A stretch of DNA of 64,000 nt from Bacteroidota bacterium (lineage in GTDB: Bacteria; Bacteroidota; Bacteroidia; Bacteroidales; Lentimicrobiaceae). The notes beneath the pieces were generated by a model that searched no databases, had not been told where the DNA came from, and saw only the letters and a list, made by a program, of their open reading frames with translations. The stretch spans positions 62,001 to 126,000 of the forward strand of contig WSXX01000012.1 of NCBI GenBank assembly GCA_009773515.1, in the 5' to 3' direction. Positions 7,450-15,255 of this stretch are shown here, piece after piece. The position numbers were made by a program, and so were the translations under genes. The stretch's first letter is position 1, and each line of letters starts with the position of its first letter.

Positions 7450-8628
7450 ATGAGCACAAAAGATAATCCTTCCGAATCAGGTCGCCGTAATTTCTTCAAA
7501 CTCGCCGCCGCCGGTAGTTTAGGCGCATTAATGGCATCAACGCCACTGAAAAAAGTTCTGGCACAGGTACAGGATCCCGAAAAGCCGGCAACCAATATTG
7601 CTGATGCGTTGAAGATTCCGAAAACAGAAACTTCTATGCCCGGAAAATTTCCCGGTAAGGTTGTAAAGGTCTTTGATGCACAATCAGTTGTGGAGGATAA
7701 ACCAGTGAAAACGGCAGCTTACCAGATGCTTTCTGATGCCATGCTTCAGCTGACCGGCGCGGCAACGCTTTCCGAAGCCTGGCTGATGTTTGTGCAGCCG
7801 CATGAAAAAATCGGGCTGAAACTCAACCCCATAGGTGGGAAATTGCTCTCATCGAGTCACGAAGTCGTGCAAAGTGTGATTGAGCAACTGCTGGAAGCCG
7901 GTATTCCAAAAGAAAATATTGTGCTTTGGGACAGACGTGAATTTCAGCTTCATGAAGCCGGTTTCACGGCTGATGCTTATCCCGGGATTGCAATCACCGG
8001 CACCGAAAAAAAGGATGCCGATGGATCATATTACAACAAAGAGGGTAAGCTTTACAGCGAAGAAATGATTGATAAAGATTGGTTTTACTTTGCTGATGTA
8101 GATGGCGAATACGATGATTACACCCTGCCTTACATGGTGAACGCTGGTAAGTATTCCTATTTCACAAAAATCCTCACTCAGGATCTCGATAAAATCATCA
8201 ATATTCCCATCCTGAAAAATGCCGGATCGTCCATTACGTTGTGTCTCAAAAATCTCGGTTACGGAGTAATCACAAACACCGGTCGTTTGCATGCAAAGCT
8301 TTGGGGCGACACCAGTGCTGAAGTTTGCTGTTTTCCACCTGTGCGCGATAAAGTTGTGCTGAATGTGGTGGATGGTCTTCGCGGTTGTTATCAGGGTGGA
8401 CCTGGTGCCAATCCTCAGTACATCTGCAATTACAATACCTTGCTCGTTGGTACCGATGCCGTTGCAGTTGATCGTATCGGCTACGATATCGTACTAAAAA
8501 AACGCATTGAAGAAGGCATTCAGCAGGAAGACTCACCCCGTGGACGGCAGTTTATGGAATACGCCGCCCAACTTGGACTGGGCGAAGCAGATATTGAAAA
8601 GATTGATCTGGTGGAAGTGATTAAGTGA
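7450..8628 (+). CDS. Tat-exported DUF362 domain protein
   Basis: A 392-residue protein. A twin-arginine signal is visible at the N-terminus: SGRRNFFKLAAAGSLGALMA with R12-R13, ending around LAQ at residue 39, so export in folded form is expected. The rest matches the DUF362 family: KIGLKLNPIGGKLLSSSHEVVQS, ENIVLWDRREFQL, LDKIINIPILKNAGSSITLCLKNLGYG and a C-terminal LVGTDAVAVDRIGYDIVLKKR. I see no ferredoxin-type CxxCxxC cluster, unlike many DUF362 proteins. The family has no settled activity. The next gene, a DUF6599 protein, lies about 210 bp downstream on the same strand. Confidence 0.9.
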   Translation: MSTKDNPSESGRRNFFKLAAAGSLGALMASTPLKKVLAQVQDPEKPATNIADALKIPKTETSMPGKFPGKVVKVFDAQSVVEDKPVKTAAYQMLSDAMLQLTGAATLSEAWLMFVQPHEKIGLKLNPIGGKLLSSSHEVVQSVIEQLLEAGIPKENIVLWDRREFQLHEAGFTADAYPGIAITGTEKKDADGSYYNKEGKLYSEEMIDKDWFYFADVDGEYDDYTLPYMVNAGKYSYFTKILTQDLDKIINIPILKNAGSSITLCLKNLGYGVITNTGRLHAKLWGDTSAEVCCFPPVRDKVVLNVVDGLRGCYQGGPGANPQYICNYNTLLVGTDAVAVDRIGYDIVLKKRIEEGIQQEDSPRGRQFMEYAAQLGLGEADIEKIDLVEVIK

Positions 8629-8640
8629 AATGATTTCGTT

Positions 8641-8810
8641 TTTATCCTTCGTTCCGATAGCTATCGGAACCGCTACCAATGACAGATTGTTCGTTTTGTC
8701 CTTCGACTCCGCTCAGGAGGACATCGTATAGGGTTGATAACGTGTGCTATAAAGAGAATCAAGTCAACTTAACACGACTGTCACACTGAGTCGAAGTGTT
8801 TAGTTGATAG
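8641..8810. repeat. Dispersed intergenic repeat (reverse-complement of the 51.5-kb repeats)
   Basis: The segment CTACCAATGACAGATTGTTC through CTTCGACTCCGCTCAGGAGG (about 8673-8720) is the reverse complement of sequences at about 51481-51535 and 51671-51763. It also carries a perfect GTTCCGATAGCTATCGGAAC palindrome (8651-8670) and a further CACTGAGTCGAAGTG motif near 8786. This is the 'gagcggagtcgaagga' type of intergenic palindromic repeat seen in many Bacteroidota. Confidence 0.75.
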
Positions 8811-8838
8811 ATATTTTGAAGTCAAACAATTTATATCA

Positions 8839-9681
8839 ATGAAAAACACTCTAATTCTGTTTCTTTTCCTGTTTGCCGGCAATTGTTTTGCACAACAGCC
8901 TTTTGTACTTCGTGATGATGTTTTACCGGACATAACTTCTGTCAATACCAGATTGTTTGATAAAGACGGACTCTGGGGCTACATCAATGGTGGTGCTGAC
9001 CTGTATCTTGAATACGGATTTGAGCAGGTAACTGTTTTTGACATCAAAGCCGGAGGTATTGATTATAAGGCAGATGTATACAGAATGGCATCACCTGAAG
9101 CTGCATTCGGTATTTTTAGCATTTCGAGATTCAAATGCCAGGAATCGGCACGAATCACCCCCGATGACTGCCTTACGCCTTACCAGTATATTGCAGCAAA
9201 AGGTAATTTCTATTTTTCAATTTCCAATTCAAGCGGCAGCCCCGAAGCGCAGGTGCATTTGCTGGCTATTGCCGGAAATTTGCTCGAACAGATTGAAAAT
9301 CTGTCCATCGAAAAACCATCTTTATTCAATTACGAAATGCTGGGTCCGCATTTATCCGGACTAAAATACATAAGCGGACAACTTGGTATGCAGAATGGCT
9401 TTGTACGTTGGGAACCTTTATTTCAGCAGTCAAAGAATTATACGGCCTGGATTATGCCTGTGAAACAGGATGGGAGTATATTTTATGTTGCTTTGGTTGA
9501 TTTTTCTGATTCTGCGGATATGGAAACATTTATGCAGAAGAACGGACTAACGGCTTCCAATGGACTGAATCAAGTTGTTGGAAACAAAATATATACATTA
9601 TTTATCAAACAGAATAATCGTTTGGTTTTGACCGAAGGTGTAATTCCTGAAAGCCTGCGTGATTATCTGGAAAAATTTTAG
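8839..9681 (+). CDS. DUF6599 family exported protein
   Basis: A 280-residue protein with a clear signal peptide (MKNTLILFLFLFAGNCFAQQ, cleavage after FAQ). The mature part includes KDGLWGYINGGADLYLEYGF near residues 44-63, then VYRMASPEAAFGIFSISR, which I recognise as the DUF6599 pattern: a secreted or periplasmic protein with a conserved 'INGGA(D/E)LYLEYGF' motif. The function is not known. Its location after a Tat-exported DUF362 protein, on the same strand, is a pairing that may be functional, but a repeat-containing 210-bp gap separates them, so co-transcription is unproven. Confidence 0.85.
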   Translation: MKNTLILFLFLFAGNCFAQQPFVLRDDVLPDITSVNTRLFDKDGLWGYINGGADLYLEYGFEQVTVFDIKAGGIDYKADVYRMASPEAAFGIFSISRFKCQESARITPDDCLTPYQYIAAKGNFYFSISNSSGSPEAQVHLLAIAGNLLEQIENLSIEKPSLFNYEMLGPHLSGLKYISGQLGMQNGFVRWEPLFQQSKNYTAWIMPVKQDGSIFYVALVDFSDSADMETFMQKNGLTASNGLNQVVGNKIYTLFIKQNNRLVLTEGVIPESLRDYLEKF

Positions 9682-9740
9682 AAAACAGACTTCATAAATG
9701 CTATTTATTGCCACGAATGCACGAATGAGGTTTTTTTGTT

Positions 9741-10260
9741 GTCATTCCTTCAGCTAATGCTGGAGGAATTCAGCAGCACGCGTCAGTGGACGCGCGCTAG
9801 CAGCGGGTTAGTCAAAAAGTTCTTTCCACGAATGCACGAATAGAGGGATTGAAAAATGTTGCTAATCAATGACGAGGTCAGGATCAGGCGTGTTGCACGC
9901 GTCAGGGGACGCGCGCGAGCGGCATGGGTGATGAAAGAAAATGCTATAAGAAAATCAAATGAATTGCCACACGGCTTTAGCCTGTGGCAAGATGTCATTC
10001 CTCCAGCTAAAAAAGGAGGGAATTCAGCAGGAGGGAATTCAGCAGCACGCATCAGGGGCGCGCGCTAGCAGCGGGTTAGTCAAAAAGCATTTGCCACGAA
10101 TGCATGAATAAAGGAAGTGAAAAAGTGTTGCTATCCAAATATAAGCTCAGGATCAGGCGTGCTGCACGCGTCAGGGGACGCGCGCGAGCGGCATGGGTGA
10201 TGAAAGAAAATGCTATAAGAAAATCAAATGAATTGCCACACGGCTTTAGCCTGTGGCAAG
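9741..10260. repeat. Duplicated composite palindromic repeat (left array)
   Basis: Two direct copies, 9741-9991 and 9994-10260, each run in the same order. First comes a GTCATTCCT(C/T)CAGCT...GGAGG palindrome with GAATTCAGCA, then a GC-rich hairpin around GCACGCGTC/GACGCGCGC, a GGGTTAGTCAAAAAG string, CCACGAATGCA(C/T)GAATA, a second GCACGCGTC hairpin, GATGAAAGAAAATGCTATAA, and finally a CCACACGGCTTTAGCCTGTGG hairpin. The second copy carries an extra GGAGGGAATTCAGCA unit. The same parts recur at 14615-15030 on the far side of the next two genes. Confidence 0.85.
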
Positions 10261-10278
10261 AAAAAGGTTGATGGATGT

Positions 10279-10322
10279 ATGGGGCTTTAGCCCAATATTT
10301 CGGAAGGATTGGGCTGAAGCCC
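10279..10322. repeat. GGGCTTTAGCCC / GGGCTGAAGCCC hairpin
   Basis: GGGGCTTTAGCCCAATATT is followed after a few bases by ATTGGGCTGAAGCCCGG. Each half is itself palindromic and the two halves are inverted relative to each other. It recurs at about 14828-14872, with a partial copy at 14620-14640. It is part of the repeat family around the surface-protein gene. Confidence 0.75.
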
Positions 10323-10661
10323 GGTGTGGTGTTGAGGTTTTTAATTATCCACTAATCGTATTAAAAAAAAAGAAGTCAATCAATATCAGGAAGTTGATCG
10401 AAGTATGTTTTATGTAAATATGTTTTACGTTAGAGTCAGGTTCTCTGATAAATGGGAAGAAGCCTGCCAGCAATGATATTTTGCTATTTTGAAACTTTTG
10501 TTTTTAAGATACTTAACAGATAATATAAAATATTTTACGTTAGAGATGTAATTTGTATTAATTATGTACTATTTTTACTGCCTTTTTTAAAGATAAATAA
10601 GGTTTCATGAAACTTTAAATTATCCTGCGATTGCACCATTAATTCAAACTCAATATTTCCT

Positions 10662-13600
10662 ATGAAAAAACTAACTACTTTTTTACTTAACTTTACGCTA
10701 ATAGCAGGCCTTTTCGTGCAGACTGCAATTGCACAAATCACCGTTTCCGGGTCCAATGGCGCAGATGGCAATTACACTTCACTGACAAATGCCGGTGGCG
10801 TATTTGCGGCCCTTAACGTCACATCTCAGGCAGGGCAAACAATTACAATTACAGTCACAGCAGATGTTACCACAGAACTTGGTACCACTGCATTGACCGG
10901 AGCTGCCGGTTTGTGGACCAGCCTGACAATAAATCCTAGTGGAGCCAGAACTATATCCGGCAACGTGGACAAACCGCTGATTGACCTCAATGGAGCACAG
11001 CATGTAATCATAGACGGGGTGAATACAGGGGGCAATTCACTCACGATTGAAAACCTGAGTACATCAACCACCCTGGGGACTTCTACGATCAGGTTTATCA
11101 ACAATGCCTCAAACAATGTGGTAAAAAATTGCACGATCAAAGGTTCTGGTAGGGCAAGCACCGCAGCCTACTCATTCAATGGCGGAGCAATCCTGTTTTT
11201 TAGCACCAGTAGTACCACGACGGGTAATAACAACAATCTGATTGATAATAACGTTTTTACCAATGCCGGTGGCAACAGACCTAAGAATGTAATATTTTCA
11301 TACGGTAGTATTGGGGCCGCAAACGATGGCAATACCATCAGCAACAATATGTTCTATGATTTTTTCAACCCGGGGACATCATCAAACGGCATATTTGCTA
11401 GTTCATATTCTTCTGCATGGAATATCACCGGAAATACCTTTTATGAAACCACAACATTATCTCCAACGGCCTCATCAGCTTATTGTGCAATGCGAATTGG
11501 AAACTTTAACATATCAGAAGGCAGGGGAAATAATTTTACAGTATCAGATAACTTTATCGGTGGTAATGCAGCTGATCACACAGGCACCTTCACAATAAAC
11601 TCAGCACAAGCACACGCATTTATTGGCATTTACCTTAATGTTGGGGAAACTATAGCCAGTACTGTACAGAATAACACCATCACACGTATTAATTTTACAA
11701 CGACTTCACAAGAACCTTTTTATGGAATAAGGGTCGTCGCTGGTAACGTAAATATAGGAACGGTAAGCGGCAATACAATCGGTTCAGCCACGGGAAATGG
11801 GTCAATAACAATTACAACAACATCAACCAACTTAGCAAAAAGCATAGGAATAAGTTTTGGAGGCGCTGGGACAGTGAATATAGAGAATAACACAATAGGA
11901 GGCATCACCATTGTTGGCTCCGAATCTGCCGATGTCGCCGGCCACAGTTTTAATGGAATTGAGGCTTACACCGGATTCAATATAATCAGAAACAATACAA
12001 TTGGCAGTACGGATGCCGGTACAACAAACAGTATTTGGGCCAATACTTCCACAACAACCGGCAAACAACATATCTACGGAATTTATAACGAAGGCGCAAC
12101 TTCAGTAACAATTTCGGAAAATATAATTTCCCAGCTGACCAATGCCGCAACAGGCAACAATAGTGAAGTTGCCGGTATAAAATTATCAACCTTGATACCC
12201 TATCAAATTCCCCTCAAAACAAGCAACATAACAAACAACATTATCAGCCTTGGCGGAGAAACAAAAACAACTATTTACGGAATTTACGAAACCGGAAATT
12301 ATGAAAGTGGAAATTTTTCATCTACTAACAACATCTATTTTAATACAGTGTATATCGGTGGGACTGTGCCATCGGGCAGTGCCAAATCGTATGCCTTGTA
12401 CAGTGCGGTAAATACCACCACGCGCAATTTCAGAAACAATATTTTTAATAATGCGCGTTCAACTACCGGTGGCTCCGGTTTACATTATGCAATGTACATA
12501 GTTTCAACCGGTGGACCATTAACCTGCGATTTCAATGATTATTTGGCTTCAGGAACCGGCGGAATGCTGGGATATTACGGTGCAGATAAATCAACACCGG
12601 TTATCGTAACCGGGCAGGATACGCATAGTTTAAATACCGATCCATTGTTTGCCAGTGCAGGCGGCAGCAATGCTGTAAGCTATATACCCTCAGCAGCGCT
12701 TGCAGGAGTTAGCATTTCGGGAATCACCACCGATTATGCCGGAACCACCCGCGCTTCCACTCCAACCATGGGGGCTTATGAAGTCAACTCCTCTGTGATC
12801 TGGGATGGCTCTGAAAGCACCGACTGGAATACGGCTGCCAATTGGAGTACTAATGCAGTCCCTTCTGCGAATGCCGATGTCACCATTCCCGATGTCACGA
12901 ATGACCCTGTTGTAGCATCCGGCGTGGGCGCTTCGTGCAATAACCTTACGGTTAACAGTGGCGCCAGCCTTACCGTGAACTCCGGTGGCTCGCTTATCAC
13001 CAACGGAACTGTAACAGGAGACATTACAATACAGAGAGAAATATCCGGAAGTTCAACCCTGACCGCCAATAAATACCACCTGGTATCGGTGCCTTTGCAT
13101 CCGGATAATAATTCCTTATCCGGACTTTTTCTTGGATCATACCTGTTTAGTTATAATCCTGTTGTTAATGAATGGGTGCCATTGGGAATACCTACCGATA
13201 CCCCTCTCGATGAAACTACAGGCTACATGATTTATTTTCCGGGAGAAACAAATACTTACAGTTTCACCGGCCAACCCAATACCGGTGTTTTCACGCCAAC
13301 AGTGACTTATGCTGGTAATTCAGGCGGCAATAATTTTGCACTTGTTCCCAATCCTTACCCCAGTAATATTGACTGGAATGCTTTAGCGGGTTGGACCAGG
13401 ACCAACATTGGCAACAGTATTTGGGTGTATAACAATGGTAGTTATTCTGTTTGGGATGGAACCAACTCTACAAATAACGGTTCCCGTTACATCGCCGTCG
13501 GACAGTCATTTTTTATACAAACCACGGCCGCTTCGCCTGTTCTTTTAATGGATAATTATGCAAGAACCCATACTTCAGCTACCTTCCTGAAAAACACTAA

Positions 13601-14270
13601 AACAATTGAAAATCAACTCAGGGTGAAAGCCTTGGCCAATAGTATGCAGGATGAAATCATTGCCGGTTTTGCCGAAGGTATGAGTGCGGCGTACGATCCT
13701 ATGGAAGATGCCCTGAAACTTTACGGCGCTGAAGATGCACCACAGTTGTACACTTTGGCAGGCGACAGCAAAGTCAGTATCAACCAGTTGGCTGAGTTGA
13801 ATGGCAGTGCTGAAATCCCCATGCATTTTGAAACTGAATTCATTGGTGAAATTACACTGGACTTCAGCCAGATGGAGAGCTTCCCGGCTGATTTAAAAAT
13901 CAGGCTCGAAGACAAACTTACCGGCCAATGGGTAAACCTGCGCGAAACCTCACAATACCTCTTCACCCACAACCCGGCTAACGCCACCGACCGTTTTATA
14001 CTGCATTTTGGCAGCGCTACAGGCATGGAAGAAACTGAAACCCAGAATATCAGCAGCTGGTTCTCAGGAAATACACTTTATCTGAGCACCCCGGAACAAG
14101 CAGGAGAAAAAGCACGGATTGAAGTATTCAACACTTCAGGGCAACTGCTTTTCAGTAAAGATGTAACCCTGAATACCTTGCAGCAGTTTGATGTATCTGC
14201 AAAAGGCATGATCATCTCAAGGGTAACATTGCGCAATAAAGTGCTTAATACAAAGGCCATTGTATTCTAA
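10662..14270 (+). CDS. Large secreted beta-helix protein with T9SS-type C-terminus
   Basis: A 1202-residue protein. The signal peptide is MKKLTTFLLNFTLIAGLF...AIAQ (cleavage near residue 24). Residues about 25-700 are Asn/Thr/Ser/Gly-rich with many short 'NN(T/I)...NTI' turns (for example NNTITRINF, GNTIGSATGNG, ENNTIGGI), typical of a right-handed parallel beta-helix. Around 710-790 there is a segment with WDGSESTDWNTAANWSTNAVPSA, a repeat-type cap seen in Bacteroidota surface proteins. The C-terminal ~80 residues (SGNTLYLSTPEQ...ARIEVFNTSGQLLFSKDV...) resemble a T9SS sorting domain but lack the usual YPNP start. Known families suggest an adhesin or polysaccharide-related cell-surface role; the ligand is unknown. 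A 73-residue membrane peptide follows by 33 bp, and repeat arrays flank the pair. Confidence 0.88.
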   Translation: MKKLTTFLLNFTLIAGLFVQTAIAQITVSGSNGADGNYTSLTNAGGVFAALNVTSQAGQTITITVTADVTTELGTTALTGAAGLWTSLTINPSGARTISGNVDKPLIDLNGAQHVIIDGVNTGGNSLTIENLSTSTTLGTSTIRFINNASNNVVKNCTIKGSGRASTAAYSFNGGAILFFSTSSTTTGNNNNLIDNNVFTNAGGNRPKNVIFSYGSIGAANDGNTISNNMFYDFFNPGTSSNGIFASSYSSAWNITGNTFYETTTLSPTASSAYCAMRIGNFNISEGRGNNFTVSDNFIGGNAADHTGTFTINSAQAHAFIGIYLNVGETIASTVQNNTITRINFTTTSQEPFYGIRVVAGNVNIGTVSGNTIGSATGNGSITITTTSTNLAKSIGISFGGAGTVNIENNTIGGITIVGSESADVAGHSFNGIEAYTGFNIIRNNTIGSTDAGTTNSIWANTSTTTGKQHIYGIYNEGATSVTISENIISQLTNAATGNNSEVAGIKLSTLIPYQIPLKTSNITNNIISLGGETKTTIYGIYETGNYESGNFSSTNNIYFNTVYIGGTVPSGSAKSYALYSAVNTTTRNFRNNIFNNARSTTGGSGLHYAMYIVSTGGPLTCDFNDYLASGTGGMLGYYGADKSTPVIVTGQDTHSLNTDPLFASAGGSNAVSYIPSAALAGVSISGITTDYAGTTRASTPTMGAYEVNSSVIWDGSESTDWNTAANWSTNAVPSANADVTIPDVTNDPVVASGVGASCNNLTVNSGASLTVNSGGSLITNGTVTGDITIQREISGSSTLTANKYHLVSVPLHPDNNSLSGLFLGSYLFSYNPVVNEWVPLGIPTDTPLDETTGYMIYFPGETNTYSFTGQPNTGVFTPTVTYAGNSGGNNFALVPNPYPSNIDWNALAGWTRTNIGNSIWVYNNGSYSVWDGTNSTNNGSRYIAVGQSFFIQTTAASPVLLMDNYARTHTSATFLKNTKTIENQLRVKALANSMQDEIIAGFAEGMSAAYDPMEDALKLYGAEDAPQLYTLAGDSKVSINQLAELNGSAEIPMHFETEFIGEITLDFSQMESFPADLKIRLEDKLTGQWVNLRETSQYLFTHNPANATDRFILHFGSATGMEETETQNISSWFSGNTLYLSTPEQAGEKARIEVFNTSGQLLFSKDVTLNTLQQFDVSAKGMIISRVTLRNKVLNTKAIVF

Positions 14271-14303
14271 ATCAATTGAGGAACACAAAAAAAACTACAT
14301 AAA

Positions 14304-14525
14304 ATGAAAAAGACAGTTCAACTAACTTTATTCTTCCTTTTCTTTTCAGGATTAACCTTATTGGCCCAGGCACCACCCACTCCGCCATCAAACGCTGGCG
14401 ATGGCGGTGGACCAGTTGGAGGCAACGCACCTGTTGGCAGCGGTGTGGCCATTATGCTTGTCTTAGGCGCAGCTTATGGCGGCAAAAAATTCCATACATT
14501 TACAAAGCATCAGCACAAAGACTGA
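14304..14525 (+). CDS. Small signal-peptide/transmembrane protein with Pro/Gly spacer
   Basis: A 73-residue protein in three parts: a signal peptide (MKKTVQLTLFFLFFSGLTLLAQ), a short Pro/Gly/Asn spacer (residues about 23-45, APPTPPSN then GGGPVGGNAPVGSG) and a C-terminal hydrophobic helix VAIMLVLGAAYGGKKFHTFTKHQHKD with a basic tail. The order 'P-V-G-S-G, hydrophobic stretch, Lys/His tail' resembles tripartite sorting signals. I recall similar tiny proteins downstream of T9SS cargo genes in other Bacteroidota, but not a function. It lies 33 bp after the beta-helix gene and is followed by a terminator, so the two probably share a transcript. The signal peptide, the position and the intact frame make it a real gene. 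Confidence 0.8.
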   Translation: MKKTVQLTLFFLFFSGLTLLAQAPPTPPSNAGDGGGPVGGNAPVGSGVAIMLVLGAAYGGKKFHTFTKHQHKD

Positions 14526-14567
14526 GCGTTCATTCAAGAGCGCATCTATATGAATGCTTAATTTCTT

Positions 14568-14606
14568 AATCCTTTGGGGGAAATTTCTCCTAAAGGATTT
14601 TTTATT
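14568..14606 (+). terminator. Rho-independent terminator after the 73-residue protein gene
   Basis: AATCCTTT (14568-14575) pairs with AAAGGATT (14592-14599), with GGGG/CTCC extending the stem, followed by TTTTTTATTATT. It closes the transcript of the surface-protein pair. Confidence 0.85.
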
Positions 14607-14614
14607 ATTACTGG

Positions 14615-15030
14615 TGAAAAGGATTGGGCTAAAGCCCGGATGAATGATGAGTTTTTGTTGTCATTCCTCCAGCTGAAGCAGGAGGGAATTCAGCAGGAGG
14701 GAATTCAGCAGCACGCGTCGGGGGACGCGCGCTAGCGGCATTGGTAATAAAAGAAAATGCTATAAGAAAATCATATGAATTGACACACGGCTTTAGCCTG
14801 TGGCAAGAAAAGGGGATGGATGTAAGGGGCTTTAGCCCAATATTAAAAAGAGTTGGGCTAAAGCCCGGCGTGGGGTAGAGGTTTTTTGTTGTCATTCCTC
14901 CAGCTAAAGCTGGAGGGAATTCAGCAGGAGGGAATTCAGCAGCACGCGTCGGGGGACGCGCGCTAGCGGCGAGTTTAAATTGGGGGTTAAATGTTCAGGA
15001 GCACGCGTCGGGGGACGCGCGCTAGCGGCG
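14615..15030. repeat. Composite palindromic repeat array (right array)
   Basis: The elements are the same as in the left array at 9741-10322: GGGCTAAAGCCCGG half-hairpins, GTCATTCCTCCAGCT...GGAGG palindromes (about 14660 and 14891), the duplicated GGAGGGAATTCAGCA unit, GC-rich GCACGCGTCGGGGGACGCG hairpins (three, at about 14710, 14940 and 15000), AAAATGCTATAAGAAAATCA, and the CACACGGCTTTAGCCTGTGG hairpin (about 14783). The order is rearranged and the copies are diverged. Confidence 0.85.
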
Positions 15031-15255
15031 TTAAATAACTGCAAAAAAGGCATAAGATTTTCTGGCCGGCAAAGCCAAACTATAGATGGTTGAGTGTGTT
15101 TTTGCAATGTTTTGTTTGCTTTATTGTTTTGGAACGAAAATTTATATATTTGAAGTGCCCATTGATTGGTGTTTTTATCATGCGATGAAACACAAAAAGG
15201 AAATTTAAATCGTGCTTTTGTATTTTGCTGTTCATGCTGTAAAAAACTATTCTAC

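Larger units (their letters stand above)
9682..10661. other. Non-coding stretch dominated by a repeat array
   Basis: This 980-bp gap contains the duplicated repeat block 9741-10260 and the hairpin 10279-10322. After that comes AT-rich DNA with a repeated string ATATTTTACGTTAGAG / TATGTTTTACGTTAGAG (around 10420-10435 and 10528-10545), which probably carries the promoter of the surface-protein gene. Open frames here run through palindromic repeats and are not credible genes. Confidence 0.6.
14526..15255. other. Non-coding stretch: terminator, repeat array, then promoter region
   Basis: This 730-bp gap begins with the terminator at 14568-14606 and is filled by the right repeat array (about 14615-15030). 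From 15060 it is AT-rich and probably holds the promoter of the following kinase gene: TATATTTG at 15145-15152 fits the Bacteroidota -7 element, with a weak TATTG about 20 bp upstream. Confidence 0.55.

Noticed and set aside
9856-10068. Open frames within the repeat array (also the minus frame 9783-10052)
   Set aside because: Composed of GCACGCGTC/GGGAATTCAGC repeats; low-complexity and present in two copies with differing reading frames.
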